From Euclidia mi (lineage: Eukaryota > Arthropoda > Insecta > Lepidoptera > Erebidae): a stretch of DNA of 64,000 bases. Below are positions 53,781 to 64,000 of the stretch, piece after piece. The stretch is taken from NCBI GenBank assembly GCA_944739405.2, contig OX123190.2, positions 83,891,086 through 83,955,085 of the forward strand. The letters run 5' to 3'. The notes under the pieces were generated by a model. That model was given only the letters and a program-made list of their open reading frames with translations. It ran no database searches and was not told the origin of the DNA. How positions within the stretch are numbered: position 1 is the first letter of the stretch; each line of letters begins with the position of its first letter. The translations under genes were made by a program, and so were the position numbers.

Positions 53781-55726
53781 GTTAGTACGATGTCACACGA
53801 GTGCACGCGACGGCTCTTAGAGTGAACTGACGAATAAGAGGAATTGTCACAAACTATCCAGTCCAGTATGTAAATGTGTTGATAGCGACTGCACACTGCG
53901 CCGCGTCTTTATCTGTAGGTGTTTTATGTAAGTTTTATAAATTAACTTTATGTTAGGTGCAGTATTTTATAACCGATTACAAAACTTGAAATATAACATC
54001 TACCTGGTCTATATACCTATATATGCTTATTTCGGCAACGTAGTGGAAACTCTGCGAGGTGTCTTTTTGCTACTCGATCTTTTGTCTGATCGACCGAGTC
54101 AAGACTGTTTGAGATGGGTCTTTCCCCTAAAGGCGTCCGGAGCTCGCTCACAAAACTATCACGGTGTCCTTAACGTCCCGTTAGTGCCAGGATCACGCAA
54201 ATCGCGATTTCCATTACCTACATATGGCCTTTGATAGACTACTTAATGAGGAGGACGAGACTATTATAATTTAGGTTTTAACGTCATGGTATGTAGATAA
54301 TTATGTAGCTACATTCTTGTAGCTGTTCTTTTTCTAGTCTAAAATAAATAGGTGAAACAACAAACTTCCATAGGTAGTTCTTCATATCGGTGAACAAACA
54401 TACAAAACTATCGCATCTAAGATATTTATTTATAGTTGTCTGTTACAAACAGCCTCCGACAAGTTTACGTGATTACTCAAAACTGGTTCTCAACTTGTTT
54501 ACTTACCTACTTGTGCGCGTTCATTAAATAATCAGACCGACAGAGATAACAATCTAATATTTACGAATACATAATAATATTTGTAATTTCTCATCTACGT
54601 TGCAAAATTATTGATCAGGTTGAACCTACAGCACGTTTGAGAAAGAACGTCAGTCTAAGTAGATTTGGAAGAATTTAAGCTTTAGGTACAGCAGATTGGC
54701 ATAAGATTGTCCTGCACGCTGCGACCCGTGCGTACCAGATAATATTTTCAGTGGATATACCAACAGACTGCCAGGCAGAGGGTACCATGTTGAAACCCAT
54801 GGCGCGTGTGGCACCCTGACTTTTCGAGGGTTTGTACAGTCGAACAACTACCCGCTAGACCACCATAAGGGCGAAAATCGCTCAGCAAGACATCGTCGCT
54901 TCCAACGCTACTATACACACACATTGACACTCGTATACAAAACTAGTTTCTAGTGTGCCTCGACTCTATGAGCGAGCCAAGGGATTTTTTTTCAAACTGG
55001 TCCAGCGCTGACTTGTTTGATTGTAAGTACATACCTATTCAATTGTTAGTTATCGGATCGCTTATCGCTTGCCCCGTGCCTCGAAGCAAGTTAAGCCGTC
55101 GGTTCCGGATTTCATAAATATGTTAGACTAGCAAAAGGACCCTGGGCTCCGAGGCAAGTCTTAGATCACTTAGATGCAACAGACGACAAACCGCTAGGAG
55201 GGTGATGAATTACACAATTAAAATTGCCCAAAATATCAATCAGGTTCCTTATTTATGATTACCACTGTAAGATAAATTGTAATATTATCACAACTATAAG
55301 TTTCTCCTCAGTATCGAGATAATTGACTTGTACCTACTGCTATATTTTGCTATAGGTAGGTACGAGTGTTAAGTATTTATATTAGGTACTGATTAATTTA
55401 AACATGTTATTAATATGCAAGATATATAAAATTTTGTAACATCCTCTGTATCGATTTTGATGAAATTACCTAAATGTCACTTCATAACGACACAGTATTT
55501 TATACCAACATTTCGTTATATTTCCGGTATACTTTCAAATCGCTGTTATTTACAATTATGAAATACCTAAATCATAGATATATTAAATTCTTGTTTATAG
55601 TTATATAATAAATTTAGCTGATATTAGCGCTGTCGTTCAAGGGGATTCGGTAGTGGTCAGAATACTTAGTTCTTATTTCTTAGCACCATAGGCGTGTACC
55701 TATAGCAGGGGTCCGGATGGGGCTAA
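53781..55726. other. Ttc36 upstream flank, no gene recognised
   Basis: The Ttc36 promoter should lie just right of 53780 but no core element could be picked out with confidence. A 94-codon plus-strand frame (53950-54234) shows no family motif. An inverted LINE/SINE fragment lies at 54743-54848. Confidence 0.45.
54743..54848 (-). repeat. LINE/SINE fragment
   Basis: Inverse of the block at 60880-60990 (tatccac, agtctgttggtat, ataccctctgc, ttcgaa-like). Diverged. Confidence 0.5.
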
Positions 55727-55800
55727 GAGCCCATACGCCCCTTCATACAAATTTGGCCAAATATGTATGAAGGGGCGAATTTTAAGAGGCGTATGGGCTC
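55727..55800. repeat. 74-bp hairpin
   Basis: gagcccatacgcc and its inverse enclose a second inverted pair, ccccttcatacaaattt/aaatatgtatgaagggg. It appears to be the core of a small dispersed repeat. Confidence 0.8.
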
Positions 55801-58724
55801 TCACTCCGGGTGGGCCATGGCCAACCCAATATGCTCTCTGCTCACCTCAGAATTTTGGTTAGGTACTGATTTGAATTTTTTTATTGGCTCACGTGACATC
55901 CTATTTAGTAACAGAAAGCCGTTGATAGCATTTTAGTGGGTAAGTAGATAGGTATATGTTTTAGCAGTTTGGCAGTCGATCTATAATTAACGCGACAAGA
56001 AGTATTTAGTTATTTAATTTGCTATTCCTTCTGATGAAATAAGCCTAAAGGAAATCTAACAGGTGTATGCAAGAAGAAATGGGTTTATAAATAAAACATG
56101 TGATCATTTTAACAATTTTAATAAAGTTGTTGGTTAAAATATAATTTACAAACTAAAATACCTATTTCTTACAAATAAAGAGAGTTGTATGTATACAGCC
56201 TATAATCGAAGTAACTATTTAGTAATCTGTGCTATAATTATGATTGAGAATAAATACCACAGTGGACATTGAACATGAAAATCTCAACAGATGTCACTAC
56301 AAGTCTATAGGTAGGTACCAGTTTTCATACTACACATGATATTTTCACAGATGGCGTTGGAACATGGGAACTTATTGCCAATGTTCTAAAAGACTGATAT
56401 AAAATGTGCAGAGTTTATTTTCAATGTCTAACAATTTAAAAAAAATCGTGTCCACTGTCCTAAAATTATATTCTGTAATAGCAACAAAGGCTATACATTC
56501 AGTTTTCTTTTGAAGCAAGCTTAGGTCTAAAACATAGGGCAAACGGAATACAATAGGTACATGCCATAAATCCTCACATTTGTATTAACAGCAATGACAT
56601 TATTGTGACTAGTAGTTAAGGTGACTAAACTTACAAAAATATGCGCCATATTGTTATTTCGCTTTCTAAAGCGAATTTCTGTAGCGACCATTGTGCTTGA
56701 AATCGATGAGATCAAATCGTAGGCTTACAAACCTAAAAGTCTCGAAGACTAGAGGTAAAATTATTAGCTACGGCGCAGAGCATATTTTATAAAGTTCTTT
56801 AGTCACCCATTGGTGGATTTAAGTTTAATTCTTCGGCCAAAACATTAGGCTAAATGGTGTTTCAAATGTTACAACTCGTTAAGTATACACAAAATGTATC
56901 TTTAATATAAAAAGCATTGTTTTTGTTCCTTTACAAATACTGTTACACACTCACAGCCATAAGGATTTCGCGTTAGAGTATTAAGTGTAGCTTACATTTA
57001 CTACCTACTAGTGGCGCTTACTATCGGCGCAGTAAAGAAACAAAAACAGCTATCCATCTATTAGCAACACAATAAACAAAGAATATTTTAATGTACAACT
57101 TATATTCTTAAAGTGGAGTAATTTCAATTAAAAGATACCAGACTATCGTAAGAATATAGCATCATAAAATAAATATGTTAAAATTGGCACTAATTTTGTT
57201 CATAAACTTATGAACTTTTTATATACAATTTCATATTTTTGTTTACCAAATAATTAAGATGCTAATTTGATGTTCAACGCAGTATTTTTACATTCAGATT
57301 GCGAATTTCATTATAATAATAAGTGATCTTATAATATCAACTTACTTAGCTTCAAGTTTACACGACAACGATGTAAAAATATATTTGATTTTTGTCAACA
57401 TTTAAATTGTCTAATTTAGCGTACACTAAGAATATTTTGAACGTCTAACATTAATATGTAACATTAGTATAATGAACTAGAAATACATTTAATAATTTAT
57501 TGAATGTAGGGCGCCCTGTCCGAGTTTCGGCGCAAAGGATCGCGATTGAAGCGCTCCTAGTGGCTAATACTGACGTTGATTGACAGCTGGGAGCGCTTTT
57601 ACCTTAGACTACGCTTTTACAAAATGGATAGAAACTTGGATAGAAAGTTTTGCATCAACTTGAATAGCGGATAGTAACCGTCAGTATCGACCGCCCGTAT
57701 TATTCCCATCTATAATCCATTCGAATCCGATCAATTTGTGCCCACGTTCAGACTAAGCCTTCTGGTAAGACGAGAGCTAGCGACGCTGTTAGTAGGCCTC
57801 CAATGTTATAGCAATACCCATTTAAAGACGATTTCCACGCTCAAACTAGTTACTTATAAAGACAGCAGTCAGTAGTTTCACTGGTTAACATATTATAGAC
57901 GTTCAAGAGATAATTATTTAACCTAAATGTCATTGTAGCGATAAAACAAACATACCTACTGTAAGAGTACCGCATTATACTAATATTAATCTTACAGGGT
58001 GAATAAAATTGTGTGGTGGTTAAAATGTAAGATGCGTGAATGATCACCATAATAAATAAGTGGTTAACAGAGGCGTTTCTTAATTACATGTATAGTTCTT
58101 TATTATTAATACCACGTTAATGTATCAAAAATATTAAATACCTAAGTACCAAAGACATAATTCATGTAGCATAATAAATATTAACGTAGTTGTATTATTT
58201 AACGGTAGGTAACGGCTTTTCGGTGGGACCATGCACGTCTACTAGCAAACACAGAGTACCTTTGTATATAGGCTAGCAAAGACGAAGTGATAGCCTATTT
58301 TTTTATTCTGACATATTCTAAAATAATTTAGTGTTTCATTTCCGACTTTCATTAATTTTGTTTAGACTTTAAACGCATCTAATTCTCTTTCCACCATAAT
58401 ATTCTACATAATAATCATAGTCACAATTGATTTTCACAACCAACAATTTTCTCATTTTACACAATTCCACATTATGTATTGTTATATTTTTATTTCAATA
58501 GCCAAGAGTATGCACTAACAAATCATTTTAATTTGATATAGCCAAATCTTCTATAAATAAAAAGAATATTGAATTAATCAACCATCACAATTCAATTCAC
58601 CCTTTTTATCTAGATTAATGGCTTAGTACAAATTTAGCGACATGGCGTCTCATCTCGATTCGATCGGCGTTCAGAGGGCTTGGAGGTCTAGTCCAAGTAT
58701 TGCACTCAATTGTCGACGACACTA
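55801..58724. other. no recognisable feature
   Basis: AT-rich DNA with no exon-like GC-rich stretch and no clear transposon end. Confidence 0.45.
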
Positions 58725-58821
58725 GTCGACGGGAACAATTTCCATACATTAAAAAGTGCCCATAGAGGCAAGACCGAAAGAGGGCGCATTAAGAAAGTGC
58801 ATGGAAATGGTTCCCGTCGAC
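58725..58821. repeat. inverted repeat with GTCGACGGGAAC ends
   Basis: gtcgacgggaacaatttcca and its near-inverse are about 35 bp long each with a short centre. A third, partial copy of aacaatttccatgcac lies at about 58898. Possibly a small MITE. Confidence 0.65.
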
Positions 58822-59411
58822 AAGTTACTATTCACCGTGACAATAAAATGCAAACTCGGACCCGCGCACCATTCGATCGGTTTCGATTTGCGGATGGCAA
58901 CAATTTCCATGCACCTTTTAAAAGCCCCATCTAGTGGACTGTGTTGACTGGTCAATGATGCCGCGCTTCGAATTTTGAAAATTTACTATCCGCTAAGGGC
59001 GCTTTTGGAACATGTGTTGAAAATATTGCCAACGACGGTAACTTGAATTCAGCCCATTGGCATTGGTGTGTGAATTACCTTCCAACCTCTAAGCAAGCCG
59101 AACGCTGCACGAATAGGGATGAGACATGCTGTACTCGACTAAGTCTCCTAGCGACGCATGAGCTCAGTTTAATTCTACAGATAATAGAGAGTAAAAGACG
59201 AAGCCATGATATATGAGCACAACCTCGTGGTGAATAAAACGGCACTTGCGTCTTTACCCTGTAGGCGAGGGCGAGTCTCCGACTGGTATATGAAACTAAC
59301 AAGCAAACAAGCCTTTTTTGTAAATAAACCATCGTTATATCAACTATACCTACTGCTGACCTCTTTCGGCCAGTCCCAATATTTTATGCAAAGATTATCC
59401 GCACGCCTCTA

Positions 59412-59563
59412 GCGGCAAAATTTAGAAGTTTTCTAAGAACAAAACTATTGACAGCTTTCAATACAGCTTTGCTTCGGGATTATGGTGAAGTTAAGTAATT
59501 CCCTGGCGTAAACGTAGTGATCTGTGAAAGTGTAGTTCTTAGACAACTTCTAAATTTCGCCGC
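59412..59563. repeat. inverted repeat with GCGGCAAAATTTAGAAG ends
   Basis: About 29-bp imperfect arms enclose 95 bp. No target duplication was identified. Confidence 0.6.
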
Positions 59564-60599
59564 TGGGGTTGTATCGCCAATAGAGTTGGCTATTGGTGAT
59601 ACATATTTGACATATTATTTCGTATTGAGGTCATGTCAAATATCAAATATTGAGGCCAACCGGTAGAAGGTAATTATACCTACTCGTTATTATGAACAAT
59701 TCTTATTCTAGAACATTGTTCAATTAGCGAATAACATATCAGCTATACATACACATTGTCGATATTAAAGTTTATTTTGATATGGAACAGCTGATTTATT
59801 TTCGCGATTTCGGTAATGTCCAATGATAAAAGTTGTTCTTCATAACGAGTACTTTATCCATATGGTTATGGTCTCAGGAATGCCTTAATATTTGATGATA
59901 ACTGTACTCTTATATAAATTTGTGGGTATAGGAATTTTGGATACAACAAATTCTGTAGATATTTGATCAGCTAATTTGATCGTTATTTGTGCTGATTAAC
60001 ATTTAATCATAATTGTAGACTCGCGCAAAGAAGTAATTTAGACTGGTTTGCACGCATCAGTGACAAACAATGAAGCTGATATGAAAATTGCCATTACTTT
60101 GATCGTTAAATGCTTATGGGGTTGCCTTATCTGACTTGTAATGCCATAAAATTGTTGCAAATGAAAAATATAATAGAAAGTTGTGAGGTATGGTTTATTT
60201 AATATTTACAAGATTCTCACATTTCATACTATAAATTATAAAAACAATTGTCAATAATCAAACTACATTCGGTTGTGATTGGCCAACAACTATAGGCTAG
60301 AGAACAGATTATTGTCATATTGTAAGTAAAACCACAGACTAAGTGAAAACGATATATACAGTCTATTTACGAATCAGGTAGTCCTTACCATGGCTTAGTA
60401 TGACAAAGACAGTACAAGTTCCAAGTATTACGTCGATTCGATCGGTGTTAGGCGTTCGCCGCATTGATTGGTCAGTTTCTAAGTCAGATCGTTTTAGAAT
60501 TCCAAGCAAACCAAACAGGGCTCCTATATCTGAGATAGTGCGAGTATCGCCGACTTACCGATTGGCTTGCTTCGATTTTTAAAACTAACTAACGAGTGC

Positions 60600-60990
60600 G
60601 TGACTCCGATCGAATCGAACTCATTATCATCCTCTTAGCGTTATCCCAGTTTCAATCTGGGGTCCGCTTTCTAGTCTAACCGGATTTGGCTGAATACTAG
60701 CTTTTCCACGGAGCGACTGCCTGTCTGACCTCCGCAACCCGAAGGGATAGCGATATTCCATGGACTAGACTAGTGTCAGTTTATTTAGAGGGTACTGACA
60801 CCCTGTAACGATTGTCAAAGATCTTCATGACAACCGGGACCGACGGCTTAACGTGCTCTCCGAGGCACGCGACAAGCGATAATTAACCATTCAATACGCA
60901 CATAACTTCGAAAAGCCATTGTTGCGCGCCGTGGATTCGAACCCGATACCCTCTGCATGGCAGTCTGTTGGTATATCCACACGGCTAGCG
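60600..60990 (+). repeat. composite of common lepidopteran repeat fragments
   Basis: The block ttagcgttatcccagtttca ... ggggtccgctttctagtcta is followed by cgcacataacttcgaaaagc ... gtggattcgaacccgatacc. Both are familiar interspersed sequences. Bounds are approximate. Confidence 0.5.
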
Positions 60991-62889
60991 CCGCCTTCCG
61001 ATAGAATCGAACTAAGATTTTTTAACTGGTACTAAGCCTTCTTATCAACATCCGAAAGAGACTATAAATTCGCATGCACTAGATTGTGCTATAACCGTAC
61101 AACGGACAGAATTTTTCGATCCTTTAGTTGCGTAGATTTACAATAAGTGTTAGAAATATTACTTTATAAGCGCAAAAGTAAAGAATAGTTGACGAAAAAC
61201 GCCACCAAGACCATTTAGCCTCCATATATACAGTACAATTTGTACTTTTATCCTTATTATTTTTTATATCAGGGCTCAAAATCTTCTATCCTTTTCATAC
61301 GGTATTTGCTAGACAAAGAAGGAAGTTTAAATAAGCTATATGTACAACATAAAAGGCGCCAAAATATAATTTAGTTTCATATTTGTTCAGAGAACTCCCC
61401 AATTCTAAGACTTGCCTAGCTATAGTACATGTACAGTCAATTCCACAAGCCCTAGTGATGTTCTAATCGACTAAAATATTTAGTCGAGTTTAACAGCATG
61501 CTGTACAAAATACTAAAACTACATATTATCTTATAAATAGGCGAATTGTTAATATTAATAATTAAAGTTCACACTTTATTTGATACGTAGACCATATATA
61601 CAGAATAGAATTGAAAAAATACAGAATCGATAACAATTTGATGGCGATTTCGTGATTAACTATTTGTGTCTTAGCACGAGTTTTCTATTCGATTGGCGTT
61701 CAGCGCACTGCTTGGGCACATCCGAGTTCTGAAATACATACATACATACATTCAGTATGCCGAACCTCTATCGAATCGAGGTCGAACGTAAGTTGGCCAA
61801 GGCAACTCGTACTAAGATCACAGATAGATACTAAAACCAAGTGGGTAACTGTAAAATATGATAGATACTACCTTGATGATTTTGCAATCAACAAAATAAT
61901 ATTGTAATGTTAACAAATACTGTTTTACCACACATTAAAACCAAACACTACTAACTATAAAATATCATGTAAGACTGCTATGTAACAATATTGTGCTGTA
62001 AATCCTATACTGTGTATACTCAGATGAACTAAAAAGGTAGATATTGCGAGTGAAGCCGAAATTGGAAGACCTCAGATAAATCTACGACAGCGATATTTGA
62101 ACCACTTTCATAATATGATACTATACATATTCATGTTACCTTGTGTACATATTATACAATAGACACATCACTGCCTCAACTTTTGGTTTGGACAATTCCG
62201 ATATTACGAAAAAGAATAATTTTGCTGTTCCATACAAAATACTTTAACCGCGACAAAATGACGCGTTGCTGATATTTTTTCATGATATGGGCGTCCCAGA
62301 ACAAAATCTGTATAATAATGAGTTTGCAACATACCAAGTATAACATTGTACAAAAGACTTAACTTTTGATTTAAATCTATTTTATTAGATTTGAGCGCGT
62401 GTATTTACATAGTGTCTTCCATTTTTTGACTTCACTAGCAATTTATGACAAGCTATTTTTTTATCTGTGTATGTCTATGGCCATATGCTCTGAAATTAAA
62501 TATTATAGGTGTATACAACATCCATAAAATAGTAACAATAACATTATCACATTCTCTATCCCATTCTGTATATATTAAAATTATATATCATAATTTTAAT
62601 CGTCGACATCATATTCTATCCCTGTACTTTTCTTACGGCGAGTCACGTAAAGTCGATGGTGTAAGATTAAGTAGAGATAGCTAACAGTTTGGACAAGGCT
62701 TGTAATAAGATCAATAATTCTATATCACATTCCTCATTATATTATGTAGACTTACACTAGCGTTGGTTTAATGCGACCGACATTATTTTGATTACATTAA
62801 TTTAGCCTACAGCAACTTCGTTTTATATGACAATATGTAAAATACATTACAACGATATATTTTGATTTTGAACGAAGAAAGTCTTCTGT
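60991..62889. other. no recognisable feature
   Basis: AT-rich, only a short acatacat microsatellite at about 61735-61750. No gene seen. Confidence 0.45.
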
Positions 62890-62948
62890 GACCACGGCCC
62901 ATCTGTAGTGTAACCCTGCGAGGGTTACACTACAGATAGGCCGTGGTC
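62890..62948. repeat. 59-bp hairpin
   Basis: 28-bp arms with one mismatch and a 3-nt loop. It is built from the gaccacggcc...gtgtaaccct repeat motif also seen at 51795 and 63633. Confidence 0.88.
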
Positions 62949-63452
62949 GTCGAAACGTCGGGGCAAATAAGAGTGTCGCGGAGGACGTTACAAACATTGA
63001 ACTAACGGACCTGGCCTCGAAGTACCAATTTGTGCATTACACAAAGTGTTGTCTCGTTTGGAATCGAAGCCAAAATTTTCGACACTGTCTAGAGCGGCAA
63101 GCCGGCCGCTGAAACAACTAAGCCGTTACGGTTTTATTTCCATGTAAACGTTGCTAAGTTGGACAGTCTTAAAGTTACATAGCTTTTTGTTCTAAATGAA
63201 AGTGGTTAGTTTATACAAATTATTAATTAACAAATGATAGAATTGACATTGTGTCGAGTTTCTGCGTTCTTCGCTTATTTAAAACATTAATTAAAATGTA
63301 CATACATTAACGCTTTCTGTTGCAGAAATATCTATAGCACAACCCAATAAAAGGTAATTGATTTTACAGGCTAAAAATATTTTTTAAAAACAATTGCGTT
63401 TTTTCTTAATATAACACTTTCGATACTTTAATAAGTAATGCGACTTATTTTT

Positions 63453-63505
63453 ATTGCGTTCCCAAGCATGACATGAGTCGTCATAGTCATGCTTGGGAAC
63501 GCAAT
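63453..63505. repeat. 53-bp perfect hairpin
   Basis: 20-bp arms attgcgttcccaagcatgac and its exact inverse around a 13-nt loop. Confidence 0.9.
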
Positions 63506-63632
63506 TGGCAACATTTTTATAGTTTTTATAGCGTAGATAAATAATTATAGTCAAAATAATGTCCGGTCAAATCTCACACATCCTTCAGTCACACTTGTAA
63601 TGCAATTTTACAACATTTGTGTCAACTTCATC

Positions 63633-63680
63633 GTCTCCCGTGACCACAACTGGTGTAACCCCTGCCGAAACGTCTAGGGA
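63633..63680 (+). repeat. 'gaccac..ctggtgtaaccc' repeat fragment
   Basis: tcccgtgaccacaactggtg then cgaaacgtctaggg. Related to 51795-51850. Confidence 0.5.
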
Positions 63681-64000
63681 AATATAAGGTAATTCACCTT
63701 TATTTTCAAATAAATACGCGGTGCTACCCGTTACATAAATACTTGTATACATTGCCTGTATTCCCCAATTTTCTTAAAGGTTATTAAGTCAAACATCATT
63801 GGGGAATAAAATTGGATGACTAGACCATTAACGTAAGGGATTCATGCTCGATAGAGTTGACACAAACAAAGTAAAAAGCATTAAAAAACTTAACATAGTA
63901 AAATAATATACTATAAATATACAATTAGCAATACCTAACCCTAAAAATATGCTATACATGTAGAAAAACTGTATATAAAAAGTTTAATGGCTAAAACTTT
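63681..64000. other. no recognisable feature at right edge
   Basis: AT-rich. An inverted pair ttccccaat/attggggaa spans about 63761-63807. No gene is seen. Confidence 0.45.

Noticed and set aside
53950..54234. 94-codon plus-strand frame upstream of Ttc36
   Set aside because: No recognised family and no splice partner found.

Overview
The window is eukaryotic and almost certainly from a moth or butterfly. It is AT-rich and holds split genes with GT-AG introns. It is full of repeat types typical of Lepidoptera: tRNA-derived SINEs, short Helitron-like elements inserted between A and T, hAT, PIF/Harbinger and pogo DNA transposons, and RTE-like LINE tails. The coding exons are markedly GC-rich against this background. 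No bacterial features, CRISPR arrays or free-standing RNA genes were found.

Two host genes can be reconstructed from spliced exons. On the + strand, 14210-41236 carries a conventional (Ca2+/diacylglycerol-type) protein kinase C, closest in my judgement to insect Pkc53E. It covers the end of C1A, all of C1B and C2, the hinge, the kinase domain and the C-terminal tail (about 608 residues). The 5' exons for the pseudosubstrate and the start of C1A (roughly 60 residues) were not found and probably lie left of the window. The stop codon sits 9 nt before a splice donor, so the gene has a 3'UTR intron. An AT-rich tract of about 5 kb with few repeats follows. On the - strand, 48309-53780 carries a complete four-exon gene of 188 residues for a TTC36-type TPR protein. 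The two genes converge tail to tail.

The most interesting signal is in the PKC gene. Two consecutive exons, 28667-28778 and 28983-29094, are both exactly 112 nt, have the same phases, and both encode the first half of the C1B diacylglycerol-binding domain. Exactly one must be used to keep the reading frame, so this looks like a mutually exclusive exon pair. The second exon carries a histidine where the first has the tyrosine that tunes lipid affinity.

Layout: 1-14209 is mobile DNA (a 3-kb hAT-type foldback element at 1464-4446, a nearly intact pogo element with a PHD-finger transposase at 5318-8065, nested Helitrons, and two adjacent long hairpins). 14210-41236 is PKC with repeat-filled introns. 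41246-47430 is the 3'UTR intron and probable 3'UTR. 48200-53780 is Ttc36, with a hAT relic in its first intron. 53781-64000 has no recognisable gene, only scattered hairpins and repeat fragments.

All family assignments come from reading the sequence and remembered family motifs. No database search was run.
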